Source of the DNA: an uncultured bacterium
GTDB lineage: Bacteria > Cyanobacteriota > Vampirovibrionia > Gastranaerophilales > Gastranaerophilaceae
DNA: 32,358 nt
NCBI GenBank assembly: GCA_902788575.1
Contig: CADAKY010000019.1
Span: 1-32,358 of the forward strand
Direction: 5' to 3'
Each line of letters opens with the position of its first letter. Position 1 is the first letter of the stretch. The notes under the pieces were generated by a model. That model worked only from the letters and a program-made list of their open reading frames with translations. It did not search any database and had not been told where the DNA came from. Position numbers and translations under genes: made by a program. Below, in pieces: positions 1 to 7,270 of this stretch.

Positions 1-18
1 ATACCCTAACATGCAGAT

Positions 19-97
19 TAACAAACAACTAACAAACAATTAACAAACAACTAACAACAACTAAAGAATATAAAGAAAGTAAAGAATATAAAGAAAG
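19..97. repeat. two adjacent short tandem repeats at the left edge
   Basis: Three 11-bp units of the form TAACAAACAAC/T (19-29, 30-40, 41-51) are followed by a shortened 10-bp copy (52-61). Then comes a perfect 18-bp tandem pair, TAAAGAATATAAAGAAAG, at 62-79 and 80-97. The tract is purine-rich on this strand and contains no gene. It lies at the window edge, so it may be part of a larger repeat that limited the assembly. Confidence 0.85.
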
Positions 98-225
98 GAA
101 TTAAAAATTTTCTTTTAAACGAGTTCTATTCTTTTCTCTGATTGGGTTTGAACCTTTTCAAACGGTCTAAGAGCATTGATTCTATTGATAGTTAGGTTTA
201 GATGTAAAAATTTCTTAACAATCTT

Positions 226-321
226 ATGGCAGATTTTAAAAAATGCTATAATGATAATGTACCTGATTCGGAAACAATGCGAAAGCTGCGTAGGAAGAAT
301 CTCCCAAGGGTACAGGGATAA
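226..321 (+). CDS. possible 31-codon ORF or gene remnant
   Basis: An ATG opens a 31-residue frame with hydrophilic, protein-like composition (it begins MADFKKCYNDN and contains SETMRKLRRKN) that stops at TAA 319-321. No good Shine-Dalgarno lies upstream. The stop falls just before the repeat hairpin at 331, so this could be the 5' remnant of a longer gene truncated by repeat insertion, a genuine small protein, or chance. No family recognised. Confidence 0.22.
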   Translation: MADFKKCYNDNVPDSETMRKLRRKNLPRVQG

Positions 322-330
322 CTACGCTTG

Positions 331-345
331 TTGGGTTTCACCCAA
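331..345. repeat. short perfect hairpin next to the inverted-repeat element
   Basis: TTGGGT, loop TTC, ACCCAA: a 6-bp stem with a 3-nt loop. It sits a few bases left of the inverted-repeat element at 352. Hairpins of the TTGGGT...ACCCAA type are common in mobile palindromes of cyanobacterial genomes, but I cannot confirm that relationship here. Confidence 0.5.
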
Positions 346-351
346 CCTACC

Positions 352-479
352 TGCTATAAATATTTGGTGGGAATGAATATTCAATTATTATAAAATTTAA
401 TGATTATCGCATTTCCCACCCTACGGACTACGGACTTCATAAAACCCACCCTACGGACTAAAACCAAATATTTATAGCA
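352..479. repeat. MITE-like element with 17-bp perfect terminal inverted repeats
   Basis: The left end (352-368) and right end (463-479) are perfect 17-bp inverted copies (TGCTATAAATATTTGGT). Inside is a 16-bp direct repeat, CCCACCCTACGGACTA, at 415-430 and 445-460. The whole is about 128 bp, carries no ORF, and I see no clear target-site duplication. This matches a miniature inverted-repeat element in form, but only copies elsewhere in the genome would prove it. Confidence 0.5.
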
Positions 480-492
480 TTTTCCATTATGC

Positions 493-582
493 AATTTTAA
501 TTTTTTATTTTTATATTTTTTTATTTTTTTTTATTTTTTTTTGTTTTTTTATTATTTTTTTTATTTTTTTTTTATTTTTTAT
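493..582. repeat. about 90-bp T-rich tract
   Basis: Nearly continuous runs of T broken by single A or G bases lie just beyond the flhA stop codon. On the flhA coding strand this is an A-rich trailer. No GC-rich stem precedes it, so it is not a standard intrinsic terminator for flhA. Homopolymer runs of this kind are prone to slippage and sequencing error. Confidence 0.8.
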
Positions 583-600
583 CATCGGATTAACAAATAG

Positions 601-2694
601 TTAATATCCGGCATTCTCGCCAATTGTATCAACAGCTTCAACCTTAATATCCGTTATAAGTTCTGAATATGAAATTACAACAATAGTCGGGATATGACGT
701 TCAAGAAGTTGATACAGAGGCAGACGGATTCTTGGTGAACACAGGATTACCGGCTGCTGACCTATCGTCTGGTGTGCTCTCATGAGTGTCATTGCTGTTG
801 ATTCAATTAAATCCTGAACCTGCATTGGATTAAGCAAAAACATTGTGCCAAGTTCTGTTCTCTGACAGCTGTCGTCCAGTGTTTTTTCCCACTCAGGTGA
901 CAGCGTCAGTGCGTACAATACGTGGTCTCTGTCTACGTTGTTCAGACAAATTTGACGTCCGAGAGCTGCTCTTAAACGTTCGGATAGAATATCAGGCTCT
1001 TTTGAGAATCTCGCATAGTCGCAAAGCCTTTCAAACACAAAGATAATATCTTTTATTGAAACCTTTTCTCTGATTAGGTTTACAAAAATCTTTCTTAAAT
1101 CAGAGGTTGAAATTATTGCCGGAACAAGGTCATTGACAAGTGTCGGGTCTTGTGAACGTACAAGCTCCATAAGCTTGAGGACATCTGTTTTTGTCATAAC
1201 TTCATCTACGTGTTTTCTTACGCATTCCTGAAGGTGTGTAACAAGAACATCTGTCGCATCTACTGCCGTAACGTTCTTAGCTTCTTTTGCATCTTCCTGC
1301 GAAATCCAGTATGCCTGAGTTTGGTATGTAGGATCAACACCGACAATTGCATCTTCTGGTATTGTTTTCTTCACGGAATCCCACTGGTCAGCAATAACCA
1401 TATATTTTCCGGGGTAAACAAAGCCTGATGCAACCACGTTGTTACGTATTGAAATAACGTATTCATTAGCTTCCAGTGCAGATGAGTCCATAATACGTAT
1501 ATTTGGCAGAATATAACCCAATTCATCCGTAACCCTTTGACGTAAAGCCGCAATCTTTGCAAGTAATTGACCTTCCTGATCCGGGTCGGCAATAACCAGC
1601 AGACCTGCGCCAACCTGCAAGCTCAGTACATCAACGCCAAGTCTTTCGTACATCTTATTCGGATTAACCAAATCCTGCATGTTCTGACGAACGCTTTCCA
1701 ATTGACCCAATTGAGACTGAACATCAGCATTAACCAATACCGAGAACCCTGCAACCGCAAGTATAATTGTAAATATCAAAAACGGAAGGAACGGCAGTCC
1801 GGTTATTGGTGAAGTTACGGTGATTAACCCGAGAAACAAAGCTGCAAAGAACAATGAATAAGGTTTTGCCATTATTTGTGCCGTCAAATCACCGCCCAGT
1901 GACATATTTCCGGCAGAAGCACGTGTCATAACGATACCGGCTGCAATTGACATCAACAGTGACGGAAGCTGTGATGCAAGACCGTCACCTATTGTTAAAA
2001 CTGTATATTTGCTGACGGCGTCCGCAATAGGCATTTGGTTCATCAAACATCCGACACACAAACCGCCTACAATGTTGATTATAACGATGATGATACCGGC
2101 CATAGTATCACCTTTTACGAACTTCATAGAACCGTCCATAGAACCGAACAGGCTTGATTCACGCTGTAAGTCTTCACGTCTTTTTACCGCTTCTTCCGGT
2201 GATATAAGTCCCGCGTTGAAATCAGCGTCAATTGTCATTTGCTTACCGGGCATAGCGTCCAACGCGAAACGTGCCGCAACTTCCGCGATACGTTCGGCAC
2301 CCTTTGTGATAACCATAAACTGAACAACCGTAATGATTAAGAAAATTACACCGCCGACAATCATGTTGCCGCCTGTTACGAACGTTCCGAATGCGTGTAT
2401 GACTTCTCCCGCGTCGCCTTTTGCCAGAATAAGACGGGTTGATGCGATTGAAAGCACCAGACGGAACATTGTACCAATCAGGATAATTGACGGAAATGCC
2501 GCAAGTTCAAGAGGCTTTTGAACGTATAAAGAAATCATCAAAAGCACGATTCCTAATGTGATATTCAGCGAAATTGAAAAATTGATAACCCAATTTGGCA
2601 TCTCCATAATGAGGATTAACACCAAAGTCATTACAAAGAGTGCCAAAGCTATTTCTGATATGGGTTTATTATTTCCGCCGCCTTCTGCTGCCAT
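601..2694 (-). CDS. flhA: flagellar export gate protein FlhA
   Basis: FlhA forms the nonameric ring of the flagellar type III export gate: its membrane part works with the proton motive force and its cytoplasmic part docks chaperone-substrate complexes. The 697-residue length is normal. Residues about 15-320 hold eight or so membrane segments. The FHIPEP signature region is intact (RLVLSIASTRLIL, then ITKGAERIAEVAARFALDAM and the DADFNAG segment). The C-terminal half is the soluble domain. It is the last gene of the minus-strand flagellar run, 107 bp after fliH. ATG at 2694 is the only reasonable start, since an in-frame stop lies at 2728-2730. No Shine-Dalgarno sits next to it: the good AAAGGAG is about 96 nt upstream, beyond an octamer repeat. 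Neither fliI nor flhB is nearby. Confidence 0.97.
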   Translation of the reverse strand: MAAEGGGNNKPISEIALALFVMTLVLILIMEMPNWVINFSISLNITLGIVLLMISLYVQKPLELAAFPSIILIGTMFRLVLSIASTRLILAKGDAGEVIHAFGTFVTGGNMIVGGVIFLIITVVQFMVITKGAERIAEVAARFALDAMPGKQMTIDADFNAGLISPEEAVKRREDLQRESSLFGSMDGSMKFVKGDTMAGIIIVIINIVGGLCVGCLMNQMPIADAVSKYTVLTIGDGLASQLPSLLMSIAAGIVMTRASAGNMSLGGDLTAQIMAKPYSLFFAALFLGLITVTSPITGLPFLPFLIFTIILAVAGFSVLVNADVQSQLGQLESVRQNMQDLVNPNKMYERLGVDVLSLQVGAGLLVIADPDQEGQLLAKIAALRQRVTDELGYILPNIRIMDSSALEANEYVISIRNNVVASGFVYPGKYMVIADQWDSVKKTIPEDAIVGVDPTYQTQAYWISQEDAKEAKNVTAVDATDVLVTHLQECVRKHVDEVMTKTDVLKLMELVRSQDPTLVNDLVPAIISTSDLRKIFVNLIREKVSIKDIIFVFERLCDYARFSKEPDILSERLRAALGRQICLNNVDRDHVLYALTLSPEWEKTLDDSCQRTELGTMFLLNPMQVQDLIESTAMTLMRAHQTIGQQPVILCSPRIRLPLYQLLERHIPTIVVISYSELITDIKVEAVDTIGENAGY

Positions 2695-2707
2695 TTTTTT
2701 ATATAAG

Positions 2708-2763
2708 GTGATTGAGTGATTAAGCGATTAAGTGATTAAGTGAAATATTCACCTGTTCACCTT
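2708..2763. repeat. octamer tandem repeat in the flhA leader
   Basis: 8-bp units on the plus strand: GTGATTGA, GTGATTAA, GCGATTAA, GTGATTAA and GTGAAATA at 2708-2747, then inverted-sense units TTCACCTG and TTCACCTT at 2748-2763. A further TTCACCTG and CTCAC follow to about 2785. In the flhA transcript the two halves (GTGA-type, then TCAC-type) can pair. The element separates flhA ATG (2694) from the nearest good Shine-Dalgarno (2791-2797). Confidence 0.85.
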
Positions 2764-2790
2764 TTTCCTTTTCACCTGCTCACTTTACTT

Positions 2791-2797
2791 CTCCTTT
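2791..2797 (-). promoter_or_regulatory. displaced Shine-Dalgarno of flhA
   Basis: AAAGGAG on the minus strand lies just after the fliH stop codon but 96 nt before the flhA ATG. No gene starts at a normal distance from it. The intervening DNA is the octamer-repeat element. It probably was, or through hairpin folding still is, the flhA ribosome binding site. Confidence 0.4.
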
Positions 2798-2801
2798 CAT
2801 A

Positions 2802-3551
2802 TTATCCTTCTAATGCCTTCTTAATGATTTCCAGCTGAGTGTCAATAGAAGCATCCACAATGCCGTTATTTGTCTGAAAAACACATCCTCCGTCTTCAAT
2901 AGAAGGGTCTGATATTATATTAATTTTTGAATCAATGCCGTACTGGTAAGTTATATCCGGCAGGGCATCTTTTACAAAATTAACTGCCTGAGGTTTTACT
3001 CTTATGTTAATTTTAGGTTCGTTTTTTGAAACACTTTTCAGTACATCAACAATTGTATTAACCAAAACCTGCGGGTCTGATTCGACTTCTTTTTTTATAA
3101 TTTTTTTTGCTATATCAACGCTGATTTCCAAAATGTCAGGTGCAATGTATTCAAATACTTCCTTAGGAGCACCCATAAAATTAATAATATTTTTTCTGAA
3201 TTGTTCCAAATCAGCAGAAGCTTTTTCCAGTCCTTTTCTGTAACCTTCTTCAAAAGCTGATTTTTTTATGTTTTCAGCTTCATCCTGAGCGCGTGAGACA
3301 AGATTTCTGTCGTCAATTCTTCTGTATCCGCGTCTGCGTGTGCCGCGTCTTCTCTCTTCTCTCTGGTTAAAGTCTATGTTTTCAATATCAAACAAATCAA
3401 TTTCAGGTTCTTTTGTTTTTTCAGGCTGACTTGAAGGTATAGTTTCTTTCGGCGATTCCGGTTGAACTTTTTCAGCATCAGAAAGCGCAGGCTCAAAAGT
3501 CTGCACAGCTTTACGTTTTTCCTCCCTCTGCTTGTTCTTTTTAATAATCAT
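2802..3551 (-). CDS. fliH: flagellar assembly protein FliH
   Basis: FliH is the peripheral-stalk-like regulator of the flagellar export ATPase FliI. It links FliI to the C-ring and FlhA. The 249-aa protein has a charged, disordered N-terminal third (residues 1-90, including an Arg-rich stretch), then the typical FliH segment with the GxxxG-type helix EEGYRKGLEKA, then the conserved C-terminal domain ending in a VDASIDTQLEII-like motif that matches FliH/SctL (...DGGCVFQTNNGIVDASID). It starts 11 bp after the fliG-like stop. The fliI gene, which often follows fliH, is not here; flhA follows instead. A SctL homologue of another secretion system is excluded by the flagellar context. Confidence 0.88.
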   Translation of the reverse strand: MIIKKNKQREEKRKAVQTFEPALSDAEKVQPESPKETIPSSQPEKTKEPEIDLFDIENIDFNQREERRRGTRRRGYRRIDDRNLVSRAQDEAENIKKSAFEEGYRKGLEKASADLEQFRKNIINFMGAPKEVFEYIAPDILEISVDIAKKIIKKEVESDPQVLVNTIVDVLKSVSKNEPKINIRVKPQAVNFVKDALPDITYQYGIDSKINIISDPSIEDGGCVFQTNNGIVDASIDTQLEIIKKALEG

Positions 3552-3562
3552 GATTAATTATA

Positions 3563-4600
3563 TTATATACTATCCTCTATATATTGTGCAACAACGCCGG
3601 CAACCCTTAACGGCAGGTTTGAATACTCTCCGTCATAAGCCTGCGAAATAAATCTTTTTACCAGCGGGCGTTCATCTTTTATGATTTTTTCTATTCTGTC
3701 TCTCGGAGTTGAACGGTATATTCTGAGCAAATCTCCAAGTATATTCTCTTTTGTAAGCTTTCTCTTATGAGGAAGAAACTCTTTCATTTCTTTCAAGCAA
3801 TTTGTAACCAAATCTCCGTCCAGATGTGATTCCAAATCTGCCATGTTCATATATTGAGAAATTTGCAATGAGTCATTAGAGTCAAATTTATTCAGAATTG
3901 TCGTAACTTTATCCTGTGAAAGAATCCTCAGCACAAGCGCCAGCGACATCAATTTCATTTGTTTGTTTGTAATTCCTTCGGAAGAAATTTGAGGAGTTGT
4001 TTTATTGTTATTTTTTCGTTTTTCTTCTCTTCTTTTTTGGGCTTCTTCTCTTTGTTTTTGTGCCTCTTGAGCTTGCTCCTGCTGTTGTTTTTGCTGTTCA
4101 GCCTGTGCCTGTTGCGCCATTGCATCAATATTTGACTGACTTTCGGCTCTGTTTTTTACTTCTTCGTTTATAAGTCCTGTTTGTTCAAGTTCTTCAATGC
4201 TTTGTTTATAAACCTTGACAACGTGGTGTTCAACAGCTTGAAGCAGTTGGTCTTGCGGGATATTTCTTATAATTGCCTGTTTTGCAACTTCAAAAATCGT
4301 AAAGGCAATTTTTTGCATAATGCTGTCCCAATATTGAGGCAGAATTCCCGAATGTACCAAATCAATAGACTTGTGGAATGACCATTCCGCAATGATTTGA
4401 GTGATAAACACCGCTTGATCGGCAGTCAATTTTAAGCTTTCATCATTGTATAAAGCTTCACCCGCCAGCAGTGTAAAATTTCCGAGTGTTTTTACAACGT
4501 ACTCTTTCTCCCTGTCTTCAAGTTCAGCCGGAACAAGCTCTTTTGCCTGTTCCGCCATTGATGATGCAAAACCTTTATAATCAAATCCTTCGATTGGCAT
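3563..4600 (-). CDS. fliG: FliG-position rotor protein, divergent
   Basis: This gene occupies the fliG slot between fliF and fliH, so I infer that it is the C-ring protein binding FliF and MotA. Sequence support is moderate. Residues 211-345 are helical and resemble a FliG armadillo-type domain (MSLALVLRILSQDKVTTILN, then YMNMADLESHLDGDLV). I cannot find the EHPQR-type motif expected of the FliG middle domain. Residues 1-140 form a helical domain that I do not recognise. Residues 151-205 are a Gln/Glu/Lys-rich coiled linker, absent from ordinary FliG. The 345-aa length is normal. The ATG has no adjacent Shine-Dalgarno; AAGGAGG lies 91 nt upstream beyond an octamer repeat. A lineage-specific C-ring or export protein is the alternative. 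Confidence 0.5.
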   Translation of the reverse strand: MPIEGFDYKGFASSMAEQAKELVPAELEDREKEYVVKTLGNFTLLAGEALYNDESLKLTADQAVFITQIIAEWSFHKSIDLVHSGILPQYWDSIMQKIAFTIFEVAKQAIIRNIPQDQLLQAVEHHVVKVYKQSIEELEQTGLINEEVKNRAESQSNIDAMAQQAQAEQQKQQQEQAQEAQKQREEAQKRREEKRKNNNKTTPQISSEGITNKQMKLMSLALVLRILSQDKVTTILNKFDSNDSLQISQYMNMADLESHLDGDLVTNCLKEMKEFLPHKRKLTKENILGDLLRIYRSTPRDRIEKIIKDERPLVKRFISQAYDGEYSNLPLRVAGVVAQYIEDSI

Positions 4601-4608
4601 TTTTTATA

Positions 4609-4640
4609 GTGAATAAGTGAATAAGTGAATAAGTGAATAA
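4609..4640. repeat. four perfect octamer repeats in the fliG leader
   Basis: GTGAATAA is repeated four times head to tail (4609-4616, 4617-4624, 4625-4632, 4633-4640). On the coding strand it reads TTATTCAC and ends only 8 nt before the fliG-like ATG. A single inverted partner, GTGAATA, directly follows the AAGGAGG at 4692-4698, so the leader RNA can fold between them. Confidence 0.9.
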
Positions 4641-4691
4641 GTTCTTATTATATCTTGAATTTATCAATTGTTCGCCTATTGAATATTCACG

Positions 4692-4698
4692 CCTCCTT
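4692..4698 (-). promoter_or_regulatory. displaced strong Shine-Dalgarno of the fliG-like gene
   Basis: AAGGAGG on the minus strand, 91 nt upstream of the fliG-like ATG. The only start codon at normal spacing (GTG) opens a 4-codon frame. The sequence between this site and the ATG contains the octamer repeat. Pairing of GTGAATA with TTATTCAC would bring the site to within about 9-10 nt of the ATG. Confidence 0.45.
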
Positions 4699-4705
4699 CC
4701 TGTAG

Positions 4706-4837
4706 TTATTTTTGTCTGTGTGGTTCTTCTAACCATCCGGACTCTTTGTCCTGTTTATGAATTTTATACATAAAATAAAAAATTGTACCAAATAAAGCTA
4801 CAAATCCAATATTTTGCATTACAAAATTTATATTCAT
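4706..4837 (-). CDS. 43-aa single-span membrane protein coupled to the preceding gene
   Basis: The ATG at 4837 overlaps the TGA of the preceding 86-aa gene (ATGA overlap), a classic sign of translational coupling. The product begins MNINFVMQNIGFVALFG, has one hydrophobic helix (residues about 5-24) and a charged tail ending LEEPHRQK. No family is recognised. Its place inside the flagellar operon, in the same orientation, suggests co-expression with fliF and the fliG-like gene, but the content gives no flagellar link. It is below the usual length cut-off for gene callers. Confidence 0.55.
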   Translation of the reverse strand: MNINFVMQNIGFVALFGTIFYFMYKIHKQDKESGWLEEPHRQK

Positions 4838-5094
4838 TTTTGCTCCTTTAAAAATTTTAAAATTCTTGTTACTTCATTTCTTCTCATTATATAAGTATTA
4901 AAAAAAACAATTGTTATAAAAATTCCAACACATCCCCAAAATATATTTGCGAAATTATGTTCATTATAAAGCAGAGCAAAAGAACCTCCGCCTGTTATAA
5001 AAGCAGAACCCCACAAATGTGTCATTTCATTTTTTATAACATCCAGTTGTTCTTGATAATATAATACATTTTTTTCATCCGTATTATTCATCAT
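4834..5094 (-). CDS. 86-aa two-span membrane protein inside the flagellar operon
   Basis: An N-terminal charged helix (residues 1-26) is followed by two hydrophobic segments (about 29-45, with Gly-Gly-Gly, and 49-69) and a basic tail (MRRNEVTRILKFLKEQK). AGGA lies 9 nt upstream of the tandem ATG codons, so either Met may start it. It sits 22 bp after fliF and overlaps the 43-aa gene by 4 bp. The pair looks like a small-protein couple of unknown function (a membrane scaffold, or a holin- or toxin-like pair) rather than a known flagellar component. No family assigned. Confidence 0.65.
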   Translation of the reverse strand: MMNNTDEKNVLYYQEQLDVIKNEMTHLWGSAFITGGGSFALLYNEHNFANIFWGCVGIFITIVFFNTYIMRRNEVTRILKFLKEQK

Positions 5095-5116
5095 CTTAAA
5101 GTCCTACTTAACCATC

Positions 5117-6784
5117 TTAACCTTCTATCCAGCTCTTGATTCTGTCTCCGGCTTCAACTTCATCTACACCGTCAAATTCTCTCTTTAATTCTCTTAAAGC
5201 TTCTCTTATTTCAGCACCTGATGTTGGTATCGCTGCCCGTCTGCTTTGTTGTTCCAAAAGTCCTTGCTGAAGTTGTGATTGTTTTTGTATCAAATCTGCG
5301 GCGTTTACGCTCAAATCCTGAATTTGTTTTTCCTGTGCTTCATTTTGTGCGCGCAATCTGTTCAGTTCATCTTCCTGAGCTTCTTTTGCTGACTTAATTT
5401 TTTGCGACAACATTTTGTGTCCGAAGAATAAACCGAATGCAAGAAGTGCTATTGCAAGCCACCATGGATTTCCGTGAGCTGCCTTTATCGGTGCTTTTAC
5501 GTTTTTATCACCTGCCATAAACGGGTCAAGAGATTCCGCAAATGCTATTGAAACATTTTCTGCAGATGCCTTAGGGCTTGCAGCTCTTGCAACCAGCTCT
5601 TTTAATTCTTCAAGAGTCAATTCTACAGGAAGAGCATCTTTTTCCAATGTTACTGCGATTGAAATTTCTTCAATTGTTCCAGGTGACATATATTCGTTTG
5701 TCTGAACTTTTGTAACACCGTATTGAGTTTCTCTTGCTGTTCTTGAATAACTTCTGTTCTGTGAAGAATCAGAACTTCCTGCAGGCAAACCGTTTGGCAA
5801 ATACACGCTTACGGCATTTGTATTTTTATTTACGTCTGTCGTCTGGTCTCCCAATCCTTCCGAGAATGTTTGTTCATTAACGGCTGCTTTCTTTTCCGGA
5901 TCGTAAGATATTGTGAATCTTTCTGTCGGTGCTTGTTTTAAGAATGTCGAAACAGTCGCAACGTATTTTCCGTTTCCTATCAAACGATTTAACTGAGCCT
6001 GAACTTTTTCCTGCATGTATTTATCATTCTGCTGCAGTCTTTCTATCATTTCAGACTGTGCATCAACAAGGCTGTTATATACATGACCGTTTGTGTCCGT
6101 AATAGAAATATTAGACGCGGTTAAGCCGGAAACACTTCCTAACAGCAAGTTTGAAACAGCTTTAATTGTTCCCATATTTAAAGTCTGCCCCACTGCTACT
6201 GTTAATTGTACAGTTGCTGTAACCGGTTTTTGGTTAGACTGGAACATGGATTGCTCCGGTATCGAAATGAAAACCGCAGCGTCTTCAATACCGTCAATTC
6301 TCTTGATTAATCTTGAGAGTTCACCGTTCATTGCACGGACAAGACGAATTCTTTTGTCCTCTTTTGTAGAAGTAAAGTCACCTTTATCAAAGATTTCCAA
6401 CCCTACATTCTGGTCATAGAGTCCGCTTTCTACGATAACCATGATTGCACGGTCTCTTTGTTCGGTTGTACATTTTTTCATCCCCGGTGTGCAATCACCT
6501 TTTTTAAGTCTCAGCACTGATTTTGTACCGTCTACAAGACGTGATGCAACGATATTGTTTTTTGCAAGCAAAGCCTGTATTTCGAGCGCTTTGCCTAAAT
6601 TATCGGTAGTTAATAAATCAACATCCTCTTTTAAAGGTTCTTTGCTGACGTCAATGCCTTCTTTATCAGATTTGTTTGATGCGGCAATCGTTCCGCAGAT
6701 GATAAATATAATCAGCAGAAGTACAATTCCGCCGATGATTGATGCTAATAAAACTTTATTTTGCAGTAACTGTTTAAAATCCAT
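5117..6784 (-). CDS. fliF: flagellar MS-ring protein FliF
   Basis: FliF builds the MS-ring in the inner membrane, the base on which rotor and export gate assemble. The 555-aa length is typical. A first membrane helix (residues about 13-34) is followed by YscJ/FliF ring-building motifs (periplasmic domain with VRAMNGELSRLIKRIDGIEDAAVFISIP and a later TATVQLTV segment). A second helix is near residues 440-460 (WWLAIALLAFGLFFG). A cytoplasmic coiled tail ends in RIKSWIEG, matching the short acidic/Trp-containing end that binds FliG. It follows fliE after about 50 bp. The intact FliG-binding tail supports the downstream gene being a FliG equivalent. Confidence 0.95.
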   Translation of the reverse strand: MDFKQLLQNKVLLASIIGGIVLLLIIFIICGTIAASNKSDKEGIDVSKEPLKEDVDLLTTDNLGKALEIQALLAKNNIVASRLVDGTKSVLRLKKGDCTPGMKKCTTEQRDRAIMVIVESGLYDQNVGLEIFDKGDFTSTKEDKRIRLVRAMNGELSRLIKRIDGIEDAAVFISIPEQSMFQSNQKPVTATVQLTVAVGQTLNMGTIKAVSNLLLGSVSGLTASNISITDTNGHVYNSLVDAQSEMIERLQQNDKYMQEKVQAQLNRLIGNGKYVATVSTFLKQAPTERFTISYDPEKKAAVNEQTFSEGLGDQTTDVNKNTNAVSVYLPNGLPAGSSDSSQNRSYSRTARETQYGVTKVQTNEYMSPGTIEEISIAVTLEKDALPVELTLEELKELVARAASPKASAENVSIAFAESLDPFMAGDKNVKAPIKAAHGNPWWLAIALLAFGLFFGHKMLSQKIKSAKEAQEDELNRLRAQNEAQEKQIQDLSVNAADLIQKQSQLQQGLLEQQSRRAAIPTSGAEIREALRELKREFDGVDEVEAGDRIKSWIEG

Positions 6785-6833
6785 AATCCTACCCTATAAT
6801 TTATTATACACATATTTAACGTTTATGAAAAGT

Positions 6834-7172
6834 CTAAATTTGAATTTGCATAATTCTATCATACGCTTGGAGGACTTTTCCTGTTACGGTAGTAGCAATG
6901 TTTACGGAAAGCTCCGCTTTTGCCATTGCGGTCATAACGTCGTGTATATCAACGTTTTCGGACCCCATCATAACATCCTTCATAAGATTATCCGGAGCAT
7001 TCATTTGGGTATTCATGTTTTCCACAAGCCCTGACATTACACTCTGAAAATCAGTAGTTGCCGGCTCTTCCACTCTGCTCATTCTTGCCGAAGGAATATC
7101 ACCCCAGCTGTCCAGTTTTGTGTGCTGAATTCTTGCTTCTAAATCATAGTGCGGATAAAAACCATTAAACAT
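6834..7172 (-). CDS. fliE: flagellar hook-basal body protein FliE
   Basis: FliE connects the MS-ring/export gate to the proximal rod. The 112-aa length fits. The C-terminal 45 residues carry the family signature: NVDIHDVMTAMAKAELS, a Thr/Val-rich helix, then KVLQAYDRIMQIQI. The ATG is preceded by GAGGTG at good spacing. It is the first gene of the minus-strand operon and is transcribed away from the cyclase gene. The flgB and flgC genes, which often precede fliE, are absent. A sigma-28-like promoter lies 22-47 nt upstream. Confidence 0.9.
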   Translation of the reverse strand: MFNGFYPHYDLEARIQHTKLDSWGDIPSARMSRVEEPATTDFQSVMSGLVENMNTQMNAPDNLMKDVMMGSENVDIHDVMTAMAKAELSVNIATTVTGKVLQAYDRIMQIQI

Positions 7173-7193
7173 ATGTCACCTCTTTTAATATTT

Positions 7194-7219
7194 CTATCGG
7201 ATATTTTTTGATAATTTTA
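7194..7219 (-). promoter_or_regulatory. sigma-28-like promoter for the fliE operon
   Basis: On the minus strand TAAA (7219-7216), a 14-nt spacer, then TCCGATAG (7201-7194). The enterobacterial FliA consensus is TAAA-N15-GCCGATAA, so the match is good in the -10 element with a spacer one base short. Predicted transcription start is about 7187, giving a short leader with GAGGTG before fliE. Confidence 0.45.
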
Positions 7220-7270
7220 AGTTTTATTAAGAAAAAATCATCCGTTTGCAGTATCTGTTTTAAGGATTAT

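Larger units (their letters stand above)
98..600. other. gene-poor stretch downstream of flhA
   Basis: No convincing full-length gene. A longer open frame at 176-376 looks fortuitous: it runs through repeat sequence and has no ribosome binding site. Contents: a possible 31-codon remnant (226-321), a short hairpin (331-345), an inverted-repeat element (352-479) and a T-rich tract (about 493-582). I see no tRNA or other RNA gene. Confidence 0.6.

Noticed and set aside
121..240. tRNA-like segment
   Set aside because: A GGTTTGAACC-like string is present but no cloverleaf arms or acceptor stem pair around it.
176..376. 66-aa open frame near the left end
   Set aside because: Runs through the hairpin and inverted repeat, has no ribosome binding site, and overlaps a better-looking 31-codon frame.
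2708..2763. CRISPR array
   Set aside because: Units are 8 bp and contiguous without spacers; no cas genes in the window.
6441..7034. 197-aa open frame on the plus strand
   Set aside because: Antisense to fliF and fliE; Ser/Leu/Ile-rich shadow composition.
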